Shown: one piece after another, positions 19,388-28,127 of the stretch
Layout of the letters: the number at the start of each line of letters is the position of its first letter
Numbering within the stretch: position 1 is the first letter of the stretch
Assembly (NCBI GenBank): GCA_943333505.2
Contig: CALQTN020000003.1
Location: forward strand, 53,511-117,510
Direction: 5' to 3'
Source of the DNA: Asaia bogorensis
GTDB taxonomy: Bacteria; Pseudomonadota; Alphaproteobacteria; Acetobacterales; Acetobacteraceae
Length of the DNA: 64,000 nucleotides
Notes under the pieces: model-generated
The model's input: the letters and a program-made list of their open reading frames with translations, nothing else
Told to the model about the DNA's origin: nothing
Databases searched by the model: none
Program-made: the position numbers and the translations under genes

Positions 19388-20548
19388 CTATGACCAGATA
19401 GCCAGCCGCCTTGCCGCTTCCGCCATATCCGCTTCCGGCCCGCAATAGCTGAACCGCACGAATTGATGCCCACGCTTGCGGTCGAAATCCACCCCAGGCG
19501 ATGCCGCGATCCCGGCTTCTTCCAGCATCCGCGCGCAGAATTCCTGGGCATTATTGGTCCGGTCGGAAACGTCGGCGTAGAGATAGAACGCACCCTCCGC
19601 CGGGCTCAGACGCGCGAAACCAGCGCCCGGCAGCGCCCGCACCAGCAAATCGCGCGACCGTCGGTAGCGGGCGATATTGGCGTCGAGTTCCGTGCCGCAT
19701 TCAAACGCCGCCTCGGCGGCGATCTGGGCGATGTGGGGTGCGCTGATGAACATGTTCTGCGCCAGGCATTCCACCGGGCGCACCAGATCATCGGGCAGCA
19801 CCAGCCAGCCGACGCGCCAGCCGGTCATCGAGAAATACTTCGAAAAACTGTTCACCACGATTGCGCTGGCCGAATACGCCGCTGCTGTCACGATGTCGGC
19901 CTCGTAATGGAGGCCATGATAGATCTCATCACTGATCAGCCGCACCCCGTTTTCATGGCACCAGCGCGCGATGGAGGCGAGTTCGTCCGGGTGCAGCATC
20001 GTGCCGGCCGGATTGCAGGGGCTCGCCACAATCAACCCGTCGGGACGCGGATCAAGCGCCTCCAACATCGCGACTGTCGGTTGGAACCTTGTCTCGGGGC
20101 CGGTTTCCAGCATCACCGGAACCATCCCAAGCGCCACCAGAATATTCACGTAAGGAGGGTAGAACGGCGTCGCCATCGCCACCCGATCACCAGGATCGAA
20201 CGCCGCCAGGAACGCCAGCGGAAACGCGCCCGACGCCCCAACCGTTACCGCAATGCGGCTGGTCGGCACGTCGACATTGTACCAGTTACCAATATGTCGG
20301 CCAATGCGCGCGCGCAGGCTCGGCAGGCCGAAGGCTTCAGTGTAGCCCATCGCATGTCCGGCATCGAGCGCTGCGCGGACGGCCGCGACAGCGCCCAACG
20401 GAGCGCCAGTGCCGGGTTGGCCAACTTCCATGCGGATAATGTGCGGTGCACCGGCCGGCAAGGCCAGCTGCCGCGCATTTGCGGCAGTGATGACATCCAT
20501 CACCATGAACGGCGGGGCGGACGCTCCCCGCCCGATCTTCAACACCAT
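19388..20548 (-). CDS. Class I/II PLP-dependent aminotransferase
   Basis: This 386-residue fold-type I aminotransferase has the PLP lysine in VNSFSKYFSMTGWRVGW, SPCNPAGTML for the nucleotide-like loop, SDEIYHGL, and a C-terminal Arg in FVRFSYCGPEADM for the substrate carboxylate. It resembles aspartate/aromatic-type enzymes; the amino donor cannot be fixed from sequence. ATG 20548 lies one base beyond the gamma-glutamyltranspeptidase-like stop, so the two genes form one unit. The longer frame to 20626 overlaps that gene and is rejected. Confidence 0.88.
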   Translation of the reverse strand: MVLKIGRGASAPPFMVMDVITAANARQLALPAGAPHIIRMEVGQPGTGAPLGAVAAVRAALDAGHAMGYTEAFGLPSLRARIGRHIGNWYNVDVPTSRIAVTVGASGAFPLAFLAAFDPGDRVAMATPFYPPYVNILVALGMVPVMLETGPETRFQPTVAMLEALDPRPDGLIVASPCNPAGTMLHPDELASIARWCHENGVRLISDEIYHGLHYEADIVTAAAYSASAIVVNSFSKYFSMTGWRVGWLVLPDDLVRPVECLAQNMFISAPHIAQIAAEAAFECGTELDANIARYRRSRDLLVRALPGAGFARLSPAEGAFYLYADVSDRTNNAQEFCARMLEEAGIAASPGVDFDRKRGHQFVRFSYCGPEADMAEAARRLAIWS

Positions 20549-20549
20549 T

Positions 20550-21902
20550 CTAGTTGCTACCCGCCGACAGGCCCGCGCCACGCGGGTCGGTGGCCGCAAC
20601 GCAGGACCCGTCGCTGCCCGGCACATAGCGGCTGCACCCGATCACGTTGGCCCGTCCCGGCTCAGCCGGCAGCGCCGGCAATGCCAGGGCAGTTGTCAGC
20701 GTCTGCGCCATCGCGCTGGCCGTCGCCCGTGCCGCACCTTGCTGGCCGCTGCCGCCAACCGCCGCGCGGAACACGCGCAAAGCCGGGTTGAAAGCGATTG
20801 CAGCGCTCAGTTGCGGCACCGAATTCTGCCCCGGTGTTGCCGCCAGCAATACCCCGGTGCCCGGCACGATCCGCCCGGTGCCAAACAGATTATTCATGCT
20901 GAACGCGCAAGCCACTGCGTTGCCGGCGTTGTCGAGCGTCACCGCACTGGTCGATGCCGGCAAGGTCATCCCGCCATCGGCCGGCAGTGCCGCCTGCGGA
21001 TCGCGGACCAAGGCCTGGAACATTGCCGCAGCGGCAGCGCCACCGGTCCCAGTGGTGAACGCAACCTGATCGCCGTTATAGCGCGATTCCACCAGCAGCG
21101 GCGCAGTCTGCTTCGGCAACCCGCCACGCAAATCATCGAGGCTGATATTGGCCCCCACCGCTTGCGATCCATCGGCCAGTCGCCGGGCGAATGCGCCCTG
21201 GTAGAAATCACCCACCCCCGCGCTGCGCAATTGCCCCAGTGTCGCGGCAAGTTCGGCCTGAACAATCGCCGTACCTTCCACGACCGGCAGGCCATTGCGG
21301 AAATAAAGCGCCGCAGCACTCGGGTCAGCGGCAAGCGCCTGCCCCACCACGGCAAGGTCACGGGCAAAGGCGCGGCTCACGGAGATGCCGAAGCGCGCCT
21401 GAGCCTCCGCCGGCGCGATCAGCTGCTCAAACTTCAAATTGCCGAAGCGCGCATGCATCAGGAACAACCCGCGCGCCATCATCGGCACGCCCGCCGGCCG
21501 ATCGCCCGCCAGCGAGCGCGGCGCCGATGCCGGGAAGCTGAACGCCTGCGGCCCACCGGCCGATTTGGCCGGGAACACCACGCATTCCCCGCCGCCGCCA
21601 ATGCCGGCCCGCGATGGCAGCGACGCCCATAATGTGCTGCCCACCGCCACCATTGCGTCAACCGCATTACCGCCTGCCGACAGGGTGTTCCGCCCAGCCA
21701 GCGTCGCCTGCGGTTCATCGGACACCACATGCCCGAGGAACCCTGTGACCGTGCCAGGTGTGCCCAAAGCTGGCGCGTCGCTGCCAAAAATGCTGGTCAC
21801 CTTATCAAACGTCGAGCAGCCGGCGAGCAGCAGGCTGGCGCCCAGTAGCAGGAATTTGCCAATGTTTGAGGCTGGCGTTCTGATGCGGTATGTGTGCGGC
21901 AT
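20550..21902 (-). CDS. Gamma-glutamyltranspeptidase-like lipoprotein
   Basis: Begins with a lipoprotein signal (lipobox LLAGC, Cys29), so it is predicted to be membrane-anchored in the periplasm. The family motifs SAGGNAVDAMVA and AGIGGGGECVVF are clear, as is MNNLFGTGRIVPGTGVLLA. At the position of the autoprocessing nucleophile (normally TTH-x-S-V-V-D) it reads STSAVTLD (about residues 317-324), lacking the usual second Thr-His. At 450 residues it is about 100 shorter than classic enzymes. Activity is therefore uncertain; it may be a divergent hydrolase. Its start codon overlaps that of the divergent M48 gene. Confidence 0.8.
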   Translation of the reverse strand: MPHTYRIRTPASNIGKFLLLGASLLLAGCSTFDKVTSIFGSDAPALGTPGTVTGFLGHVVSDEPQATLAGRNTLSAGGNAVDAMVAVGSTLWASLPSRAGIGGGGECVVFPAKSAGGPQAFSFPASAPRSLAGDRPAGVPMMARGLFLMHARFGNLKFEQLIAPAEAQARFGISVSRAFARDLAVVGQALAADPSAAALYFRNGLPVVEGTAIVQAELAATLGQLRSAGVGDFYQGAFARRLADGSQAVGANISLDDLRGGLPKQTAPLLVESRYNGDQVAFTTGTGGAAAAAMFQALVRDPQAALPADGGMTLPASTSAVTLDNAGNAVACAFSMNNLFGTGRIVPGTGVLLAATPGQNSVPQLSAAIAFNPALRVFRAAVGGSGQQGAARATASAMAQTLTTALALPALPAEPGRANVIGCSRYVPGSDGSCVAATDPRGAGLSAGSN

Positions 21903-23313
21903 GTCCCGTCCTTATGGCCCCGTTAGCGTGTTGCGGCTTGGCGTGGCGCTGCTGCTGGCAGCGATATTCGGCGGGCAGGCCTGCGCCCAACCGGCCGGGC
22001 GGCAGTCATTCATCGTCGTGCGCGACGCCGAAACCGAAACCCTGCTGCGCAATATCGCCAACCCCCTGTTTCGCGCCGCCGGGGTGGACCCTGGCCTGGT
22101 CCGCATCACCCTGCTGCGCGATGACGCCATAAACTCGTTCGTGAGCACCGGCAACCGGATGTTCATCAACACCGGCCTGATCTCGGGCGCAAATTCGGTC
22201 GGCGAGTTGGTCGGCGTCATCGCGCACGAGACCGGGCACATACGCAGCGGCCATCTCGCGCGCCTCCCCGAAGCCATGCAGGAGGCGATGCTCGAAACCA
22301 TCGCCGCCACCTTGTTCGGCGCTGCCGCCGTGCTCGGCAGCAGCCAGACCCGGACCCGCAGCCCCTATCGTGACAATTCGATCGGCGATGCCGGGATCGG
22401 CGCAATGCTCGGCGGCCAGCATCTGGCGATACGCAACTTCCTCAGCTTTACCCGTACTATCGAGGCCGCGGCCGACCAGGGCGCCGTCCAATTCCTCGAC
22501 CGGCTGCATTGGCCGGCGCAAGGCATGCTCGACCTGTTCCGCCGCCTCGAACACGAAACCGTGTTGACCACCGAAATGCAGGACCCATACCTGCAAACCC
22601 ACCCGCTGAACCGCTCACGGATAGACTTCGTCACCCACCATCTCAGCGTCAGCCCTTACGCCAAAGCGACGCTCCCAGCGGGCTTCGAGCCGACTTTCCT
22701 GATGGTGCGCGCTAAGCTGCAAGGCTTCCTGGCGCCGAGTTCGCACACCCTGGCGCGGCTGAAATCGGACGATCCGTCCGCGCCGGCGCGCTATGCCCGT
22801 GCCATCGCGCTCTATCGGCTCGGCCATACCGATGACGCCATCCGGCTGATCGACGGGCTGATCGTCGAACAACCCGGAAAGCCCTGGCTCCATGAGCTCA
22901 AAGGCCAGGTCCTGTTCGAAGGCGGGCGCGGCGCGCAGGCGCTGGTACCGTACCGCGAGGCCGTGCGCCTCGCCCCCGAGCAGTCGCAAATCCGCGCCGC
23001 CCTCGCCCGCGCGCTGATCGAAACCGGGGACCGGGCCCAGCTGCGCCCGGCCATCGCCGAACTGCAATCGGCCCTCGCCCGCGAAGCTGATGACCAGGAA
23101 AGCTGGCGCGCGCTCGGCACTGCCTGGGGCCGGCTGGGCGATCTCGGCCAGGCCAATCTGGCGCTGGCCGAGGAAGCGATGATTTTGGGCGATATTCCGC
23201 GCGCCAACATACTGGCGGGCAAGGCCGAGAAACTGCTACCAGCAGGGCAGGCAAGGATGCGTGCCTCCGACATCAGCAACGCGGTCAAACGCGAAAATCG
23301 CAAGGGATTTTGA
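21901..23313 (+). CDS. BepA-like M48 metalloprotease with TPR domain
   Basis: This 470-residue protein has a signal peptide ending at QACAQ (about residue 30), an M48 catalytic domain with HETGH (109-113), the third zinc ligand Glu188 in EAAADQGA, and a TPR-like C-terminal half from about residue 290. This matches BepA/YfgC, the periplasmic protease-chaperone for outer-membrane protein assembly. ATG 21901 precedes the signal peptide; alternatives are 21871 upstream or a GTG downstream. It is followed 4 bp later by a DsbA-like gene, which fits the role of BepA in disulfide-dependent LptD assembly. Confidence 0.85.
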   Translation: MSRPYGPVSVLRLGVALLLAAIFGGQACAQPAGRQSFIVVRDAETETLLRNIANPLFRAAGVDPGLVRITLLRDDAINSFVSTGNRMFINTGLISGANSVGELVGVIAHETGHIRSGHLARLPEAMQEAMLETIAATLFGAAAVLGSSQTRTRSPYRDNSIGDAGIGAMLGGQHLAIRNFLSFTRTIEAAADQGAVQFLDRLHWPAQGMLDLFRRLEHETVLTTEMQDPYLQTHPLNRSRIDFVTHHLSVSPYAKATLPAGFEPTFLMVRAKLQGFLAPSSHTLARLKSDDPSAPARYARAIALYRLGHTDDAIRLIDGLIVEQPGKPWLHELKGQVLFEGGRGAQALVPYREAVRLAPEQSQIRAALARALIETGDRAQLRPAIAELQSALAREADDQESWRALGTAWGRLGDLGQANLALAEEAMILGDIPRANILAGKAEKLLPAGQARMRASDISNAVKRENRKGF

Positions 23314-23317
23314 AGTG

Positions 23318-24058
23318 ATGGCCCGTCTGCTTTTCCTCGGCTTCATGCTGGCCGCGCCGCTGTTTGCCAGCGCCCAACCCCCTCCCCCCCAAGCCTTTAC
23401 CCCCCAACAGCGGGCCGAGATCATCACCATCATCCGCGAGGCGATGAAGGACGATCCGACCATTCTGAAGGACGCCGTCACCGCCTTGCAGCAGGACGAG
23501 GCCCACACCCAACAGGGCGCGCTCACCGGCCTGATCGCCGATCTAGCGGACGCTCTGCTAAAAAATCCCGCTGATGCGATCGGAGGCAACCCCAACGGCG
23601 ATGTCACCGTGGTGGAGTTCTTCGATGTGCGCTGCGGTTTCTGCCGCCGCATGGTGCCGGTGTTCGAACAACTGATCAAAAGCGATGCCAAAATACGCAT
23701 CGTCTATAAAGACCTGCCGGTGCTCGGCCCAGCCAGCATCGTCGGCGCCCGCGCGCTGATGGCCGCGCAGAAGCAGGGCGGCTACCTCAGGCTGCACGCG
23801 CTGCTGATGGCGGCAAACCCGGCGATGGACGATGCGACCTTGAAAACCGCCTCCGACAAGGCCGGCCTCGACTGGGCGCGGCTGAAGCGCGACATGGAAG
23901 CACCCGAGCTCAAAGCCCGCATCGATGGCAATCTCGCGTTAAGCCGCCAGCTCGATATCCAGGGCACCCCGGCTTACGTGATCGGCACCCGCCTGCTGCC
24001 AGGCGCGGTCGATCTGGCCGAATTGCAGGACGCGGTGGCGGCGGCCCGCAAGAAATAG
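23318..24058 (+). CDS. DsbA-family thiol:disulfide oxidoreductase
   Basis: This 246-residue periplasmic protein has a signal peptide ending ASAQ (residue 20). It has a helical N-terminal region like that of Com1/ScsC-type proteins, then a thioredoxin fold with the active site Cys106-Gly-Phe-Cys109 in FFDVRCGFCRRM and the cis-proline in IQGTPAYVIG. It may oxidise or isomerise disulfides in exported proteins. ATG 23318 lies 4 bp after the M48 stop with weak SD. Partner DsbB/DsbD is not in the window. Confidence 0.9.
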   Translation: MARLLFLGFMLAAPLFASAQPPPPQAFTPQQRAEIITIIREAMKDDPTILKDAVTALQQDEAHTQQGALTGLIADLADALLKNPADAIGGNPNGDVTVVEFFDVRCGFCRRMVPVFEQLIKSDAKIRIVYKDLPVLGPASIVGARALMAAQKQGGYLRLHALLMAANPAMDDATLKTASDKAGLDWARLKRDMEAPELKARIDGNLALSRQLDIQGTPAYVIGTRLLPGAVDLAELQDAVAAARKK

Positions 24059-24376
24059 GCTACAAAATCAATTATCCCAGCTATATCGCAACAATATAAC
24101 TGCGAGGAAATTTCGCTCCCACGCCATCGGTATCGCTGCTGTCCGCCCGAACATCACCATGCTGCGACCACAGCCTGCAAGTGGATAAAGATGACGGATA
24201 AATTGCGCGCCATTGCCTATCTTTTTTAACCGCTTCGAAAAAACCGAACATGCCCGCCGCGCCACAGGCGAAAGCACCCGTGAATCTGGCGAAATAGCCC
24301 GTTAATACGGCGTGAAAATCCCATCCTCAAGGTTTTGTGGGGTGACGCCGGGGCAATAGCGCCATAAGCGCGATGG
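24059..24376. other. Non-coding AT-richer interval
   Basis: This 318-bp gap is clearly less GC-rich than its neighbours. I see no tRNA, riboswitch or strong terminator. It presumably holds the promoter of the following toxin/antitoxin pair. Confidence 0.4.
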
Positions 24377-24715
24377 ATGCAGCGTGATCCCTCACTCGAT
24401 AGTTTGCTCGACCTCAACGGCCAGACCTATGTGGTCGATGCTCCCGCTTGCCTCGCGGTGCGTTTCCGCGTGGCATCCGTGCCGGTCAGTGAGATCAATC
24501 CGCACGGGATCGACTATCAGATGGCGCTTTTTGGCCGCGGCGGCGTGAAGCTGGTCGGGTTCGAGAACACCCAGCAGATGCGCAAGGACGCCTTCGATCA
24601 CATCAAGCGCCTGCGCACCGTACGCGCCTACGCCTATCGCGATGCCGCGACCCTGGTGGAAGATTTTTGGGACGAGGTCGATGCTTGGCTCCGCGAAAGA
24701 AAGCCAGGCCAATGA
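24377..24715 (+). CDS. TumE/DUF6516-type toxin-like protein
   Basis: This 112-residue protein has the architecture of the TumE/DUF6516 family: LLDLNGQTYVVDAPACLAVR near the N-terminus, PHGIDYQMALFGRGG then LVGFENTQ in the middle, and AYAYRDAATLVEDFWDEVD at the C-terminus. Family members are annotated as toxin components paired with a downstream HTH-type antitoxin. The downstream gene overlaps by ATGA, as expected for such a pair. The catalytic mechanism is not known to me. The region just upstream is AT-richer, consistent with acquisition. Confidence 0.6.
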   Translation: MQRDPSLDSLLDLNGQTYVVDAPACLAVRFRVASVPVSEINPHGIDYQMALFGRGGVKLVGFENTQQMRKDAFDHIKRLRTVRAYAYRDAATLVEDFWDEVDAWLRERKPGQ

Positions 24716-24915
24716 GCGAATTGCGTGTGGGGGTGATGGACTACGCCGACTTCAAGAAACGGACCCTGATCGCGGCACGCGGCGGAAACGGGTTTGCCGC
24801 CGACGAGCCCCTGGTTTGGTTCGCCGATAGCGCGGCGGTGGGGCGGGCTTTGGTTGCCGGGGTAGTGGCGGAGGTTGCAGGTCGGGAGTGGCGGCGGCTG
24901 GTGGTCGAGGAGTGA
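24712..24915 (+). CDS. TumA-type antitoxin-like protein, short
   Basis: This 67-residue product starts with LRVGVMDYADFKKRTLIAAR and contains DEPLVWFAD, matching the N-terminal part of the antitoxin-like partners of TumE/DUF6516 proteins. Those partners usually continue into a helix-turn-helix of another 50-60 residues, which is absent here. The ORF ends 12 bp before the dispersed repeat at 24928. Neither alternative frame restores a helix-turn-helix. It may be a truncated or naturally short antitoxin. Confidence 0.5.
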   Translation: MSELRVGVMDYADFKKRTLIAARGGNGFAADEPLVWFADSAAVGRALVAGVVAEVAGREWRRLVVEE

Positions 24916-24927
24916 CCTCACCCCCGA

Positions 24928-24986
24928 GAGCATCATCCGATCGGCTTGCCGATACAATCGGATAAAGATGCTCGTGAAAACAACAC
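24928..24986. repeat. Dispersed structured repeat, copy 2 (hairpin part only)
   Basis: Forms a long hairpin: outer arms GAGCATC/GATGCTC, middle TCCGAT/ATCGGA, inner CGGC/GCCG, followed by the linker AAAACAACAC. It aligns to 38783-38840, with a paired G-C to T-A change in the outer arm. It sits between the convergent antitoxin-like gene and pheA. Confidence 0.7.
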
Positions 24987-25027
24987 GCCAGATCGTATCC
25001 GCTGATCCAAATTCAACAGATCACGGT

Positions 25028-25879
25028 CTAATCCCCGCTGCCCTGCGCCTTCCTGAACGCGGCCGCCGGGTAAACCCCCAAAATCTTGGTCTCGCGCGAA
25101 AAGAAGGTCAGTTCCTCCAGCGCGCGGCGCAAAGCCGGGTCTTCCGGATGGCCTTCGACATCGCATAAAAACTGCGTCGCCGAAAAATGCCCGTCGACCA
25201 TGTAGCTTTCCAGCTTGGTCATGTTCACCCCATTGGTCGCGAACCCGCCGAGCGCCTTGTACAAAGCCGCCGGCACATTCCGAACCCGGAAAATGAACGT
25301 CGTCATCAGCCCCGGCGTCCCCGGCGCAAACCCGATCGGCGCCCGCGCCATCACGAAAAACCGCGTGGTGTTATGCGCCGCGTCCTCGATATTGCGTCGC
25401 AGGATTTCGAGGCCGAATAATTCCCCCGCCAACGACGATGCAATTGCGCATTTGGTCGGGTCCTGCCATTGCGCCAGCAACTCGGCCGATCCTGCGGTAT
25501 CGGCTTCGACCACCGCTTCGAGGTTCAGTTCGGCCAGCACTTTGCGCACCTGCCCCAACGCCACCGCGTGGGAATGCGCCTTTTTCAGCCCGGCCTCGGT
25601 CGCGCCCTTAATCGCCAGCAGGCAGTGTTCGACCCGCTGGAACGCTTCACCCACCACATACAGCCCCGACGCCGGCAGCAGCGAATGCACATCCGGCACC
25701 CGGCCGGCGAGGCTGTTCTCGGTCGCGATCATCGCCAGATCGGCCGCGCCGGATCGCACCGCTTCCATCGCGGCATCGAAGGTATGGCACGGCAAAGTCG
25801 TCATGCTGGGGTAAGCATTGCGGCAGGCAAGGTCCGAATAGGCGCCAGGGCGGCCCTGGAAAGCGATTACACCGGTCAT
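25028..25879 (-). CDS. pheA: Prephenate dehydratase
   Basis: Converts prephenate to phenylpyruvate in phenylalanine synthesis. The 283-residue protein is the monofunctional form: catalytic domain starting IAFQGRPGAYSDLACR, with the TTRF-type motif in HNTTRFFVMAR, and a C-terminal ACT regulatory domain (TTFIFRVRNVPAALYKALGG then the ESYMVDGHF segment) that usually gives phenylalanine feedback. The start overlaps the kdsB stop by ATGA. Lies upstream of the repeat at 24928. Confidence 0.96.
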   Translation of the reverse strand: MTGVIAFQGRPGAYSDLACRNAYPSMTTLPCHTFDAAMEAVRSGAADLAMIATENSLAGRVPDVHSLLPASGLYVVGEAFQRVEHCLLAIKGATEAGLKKAHSHAVALGQVRKVLAELNLEAVVEADTAGSAELLAQWQDPTKCAIASSLAGELFGLEILRRNIEDAAHNTTRFFVMARAPIGFAPGTPGLMTTFIFRVRNVPAALYKALGGFATNGVNMTKLESYMVDGHFSATQFLCDVEGHPEDPALRRALEELTFFSRETKILGVYPAAAFRKAQGSGD

Positions 25880-26616
25880 TTTTGGGTCCGTTTAAGCTCG
25901 CGAATGGCGCGTTCTAGATCGTCCGGCGTGTCAACGCCAAATGGGGCATGTTCCACCCGCGCACAGGATATCCGCATCCCAGCTTCCAGCGCGCGCAATT
26001 GTTCCAGCGATTCGCGCCGTTCAAGCGGCGATTCCGGCAATGCCACGAAGCGCGCCAGCGCCTGGCGGCGAAACGCATAGATGCCGATATGATGCCAGCG
26101 CGGCCCATCGCCCCACGGGATCGGCGCACGGGAGAAATACAGCGCCGGCGAAACCGCCCGCCCGCCTTCGAAACTGCACGCCGCCTTCACCACCTGGGAC
26201 GCATTGGCTTCTTCATCGTTGGTGATCGGGGCGACCAATGTCGCGATATCGATCGCCGGATCGTTCAGCGGCGCCAGCACCGCGCGCAGATAATCCGGCG
26301 GAATGGTCGGCAGATCGCCCTGCAGATTGACGATCACATCGTGGTGCCCAGCCGGATCGAGGATCGACAGCGCCGCGTACACCCGGTCCGACCCGCGCGG
26401 CAAAGTCGGATCGGTCAGCACCGCGATGCCGCCATCGGCCCGGATAGCTTCAGCGATCTCGGGGTCACCGCAGGCCACCGCCACCGGTCCGATATCGGCT
26501 TCGCGCGCGCGGTCAAGCACATGCAGGATCATTGCCCGGCCGTTAATGTCGGCCAGCGGTTTGCCGGGCAGGCGCGTAGCCGCCATGCGTGAGGGGATGA
26601 GGACGATCGGGTGCAT
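25876..26616 (-). CDS. kdsB: 3-deoxy-manno-octulosonate cytidylyltransferase
   Basis: Activates Kdo as CMP-Kdo for lipid A-core synthesis in the cytoplasm. The 246-residue enzyme shows IPSRMAATRLPGKPL at the N-terminus, NLQGDLPTI, and HHIGIYAFRR with SPLERRESLEQLRALE, all typical. ATG 26616 is chosen because the conserved sequence begins two residues later; a longer frame to 26664 adds unconserved residues. Upstream it faces the cytochrome c gene; this divergent arrangement with pheA downstream is common in alphaproteobacteria. Confidence 0.96.
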   Translation of the reverse strand: MHPIVLIPSRMAATRLPGKPLADINGRAMILHVLDRAREADIGPVAVACGDPEIAEAIRADGGIAVLTDPTLPRGSDRVYAALSILDPAGHHDVIVNLQGDLPTIPPDYLRAVLAPLNDPAIDIATLVAPITNDEEANASQVVKAACSFEGGRAVSPALYFSRAPIPWGDGPRWHHIGIYAFRRQALARFVALPESPLERRESLEQLRALEAGMRISCARVEHAPFGVDTPDDLERAIRELKRTQK

Positions 26617-26746
26617 GGGTGTTTTTTGGCCCTGGCGTGGGTTGATGCGATAAGCGCTGCTCATTATGGTGCCCGCAGTCTAGGTAGAGGGCTGCCACCG
26701 CGCAATGCGGCGGGGCCAATGCAGCAGTTTGAGGAACGACATCGAT

Positions 26747-27280
26747 ATGGACGCCATGGAGATCAACAAGGCAATCGCCGCGCTGCTGGTTGCTGGCATC
26801 ACCTTCATGGTGACCGGCATCATAGGTGGTGCGCTGATCCATCCGCATCATCTGCACGACCCGGCCTGGAAGGTCGAAGCGGCGGCAGCCCCGGCTGCCC
26901 CCGGCGCCAAGGTCGAAGCGCTGGTGCCGATCTCGCCGATGATTGCGACCGCCGATGTCGCAGCCGGTGAAGCCAACGCCAAAAAGCAGTGCGGCGCCTG
27001 CCACACATTCGCCGAAGGCGGCAAGAACGGCGTGGGACCGAACCTCTACGCCACCATGACCCGCACCCGCGGCGCCAGCGATGGCTTCGCCTATTCGGCC
27101 AACATCAAAGCCAAGGGCGGCGTTTGGACGTATGAAGACCTCAACGCCTGGCTGAAAAAGCCGGCAGCGTTCATTTCCGGCACAAAAATGGCGTATGCCG
27201 GGCTGAACAGCGACAAACAGCGCGCCGAAATCGTCGCCTATCTGCGCAGCTTGGCCAAGACGCCCGTCCCGCTGCCATAA
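26747..27280 (+). CDS. Membrane-anchored class I cytochrome c
   Basis: This 177-residue protein has one N-terminal transmembrane anchor (about residues 9-30), a flexible Ala/Pro linker and a mono-haem domain with CGACH (82-86) and an axial Met in SGTKMAYAG. It resembles membrane-bound cytochrome c552/CycM, which shuttles electrons from complex III to the terminal oxidase. ATG 26747 has GAGGAACG upstream. The gene is followed by hisN with a 1-bp gap. Confidence 0.93.
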   Translation: MDAMEINKAIAALLVAGITFMVTGIIGGALIHPHHLHDPAWKVEAAAAPAAPGAKVEALVPISPMIATADVAAGEANAKKQCGACHTFAEGGKNGVGPNLYATMTRTRGASDGFAYSANIKAKGGVWTYEDLNAWLKKPAAFISGTKMAYAGLNSDKQRAEIVAYLRSLAKTPVPLP

Positions 27281-27281
27281 C

Positions 27282-28058
27282 ATGATGGATCTTTGGCTGG
27301 CGGCGGCCAACGCCGCCGCCGACGTTGCCGGCGCAGTGATCCGTCCGTTCTTTCGCACCGGCGTCAGCGCCGATCTCAAGGGCGACGCCAGCCCGGTCAC
27401 CATCGCCGACCGCACCGCCGAGCGGGCGATCCGCGCGGTGCTGTCCGAACGCTTCCCCGAGCACGGCATAATGGGCGAGGAATTCGGCCTCGAAAACGCC
27501 AGCGCCCGGCTGCGTTGGGTGCTCGACCCGATCGACGGCACCCGTGCTTTCATTACCGGGCGCCCGACCTTCGGCACCCTGATCGCACTGATGGACGGCG
27601 ACACCCCGATCCTTGGCCTGATCGACCAATGCGTCACCGGCGAACGCTGGATTGGCGCCGCCGGTTGCGCCACGACCTTCACCGGCCCGATGGGTGGCCG
27701 CCCCGGCTGCCGGCCCTGCCCCGATCTCGCGGACGCGGAAGCATCCTGCACCAGCCCGGATATGTTCGACGACACTGAAACCCCGCGGTGGAACGCGCTG
27801 CGCAACGCCGCGCGCCGCAGCAGTTTCGGCGGCGATTGCTATTCCTATGGCCTGGTAGCCCTCGGCCAGATCGACATCATCGTCGAATGCAGCATGAAGG
27901 TTTGGGACTGGGCGGCGATCGTGCCGATCATCGAAGGCGCCGGCGGGCGAATGACCGACTGGCACGGCAACCAGCTGCGCGCCGACGGCGACGGTCGCAC
28001 TTTGGTGGTCGGTGACCCGAGTTTGCTCCCGACCGCGCTGAAATTCCTCGCAGACTAG
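27282..28058 (+). CDS. hisN: Histidinol-phosphatase, inositol monophosphatase family
   Basis: This 258-residue member of the IMPase fold has the metal-binding motifs GEEFG (65-69), DPIDGT (82-87) and the later WDWAA. In alphaproteobacteria this subgroup usually acts as histidinol-phosphate phosphatase in histidine synthesis, but inositol-1-phosphate or fructose-bisphosphate phosphatase activity cannot be excluded from sequence. ATG 27282 follows the cytochrome c stop by one base. Confidence 0.82.
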   Translation: MMDLWLAAANAAADVAGAVIRPFFRTGVSADLKGDASPVTIADRTAERAIRAVLSERFPEHGIMGEEFGLENASARLRWVLDPIDGTRAFITGRPTFGTLIALMDGDTPILGLIDQCVTGERWIGAAGCATTFTGPMGGRPGCRPCPDLADAEASCTSPDMFDDTETPRWNALRNAARRSSFGGDCYSYGLVALGQIDIIVECSMKVWDWAAIVPIIEGAGGRMTDWHGNQLRADGDGRTLVVGDPSLLPTALKFLAD

Positions 28059-28127
28059 CTGTTCGGCAGTGGTGGTCACCGATGCGGACAGCTATGACTG
28101 TCCCCATTGTCGAAGCGGAGACGTCGC

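Noticed and set aside
19267..19593. N-terminal extension of the acyl-CoA ligase
   Set aside because: The added sequence overlaps the aminotransferase gene and is unlike ANL enzymes.
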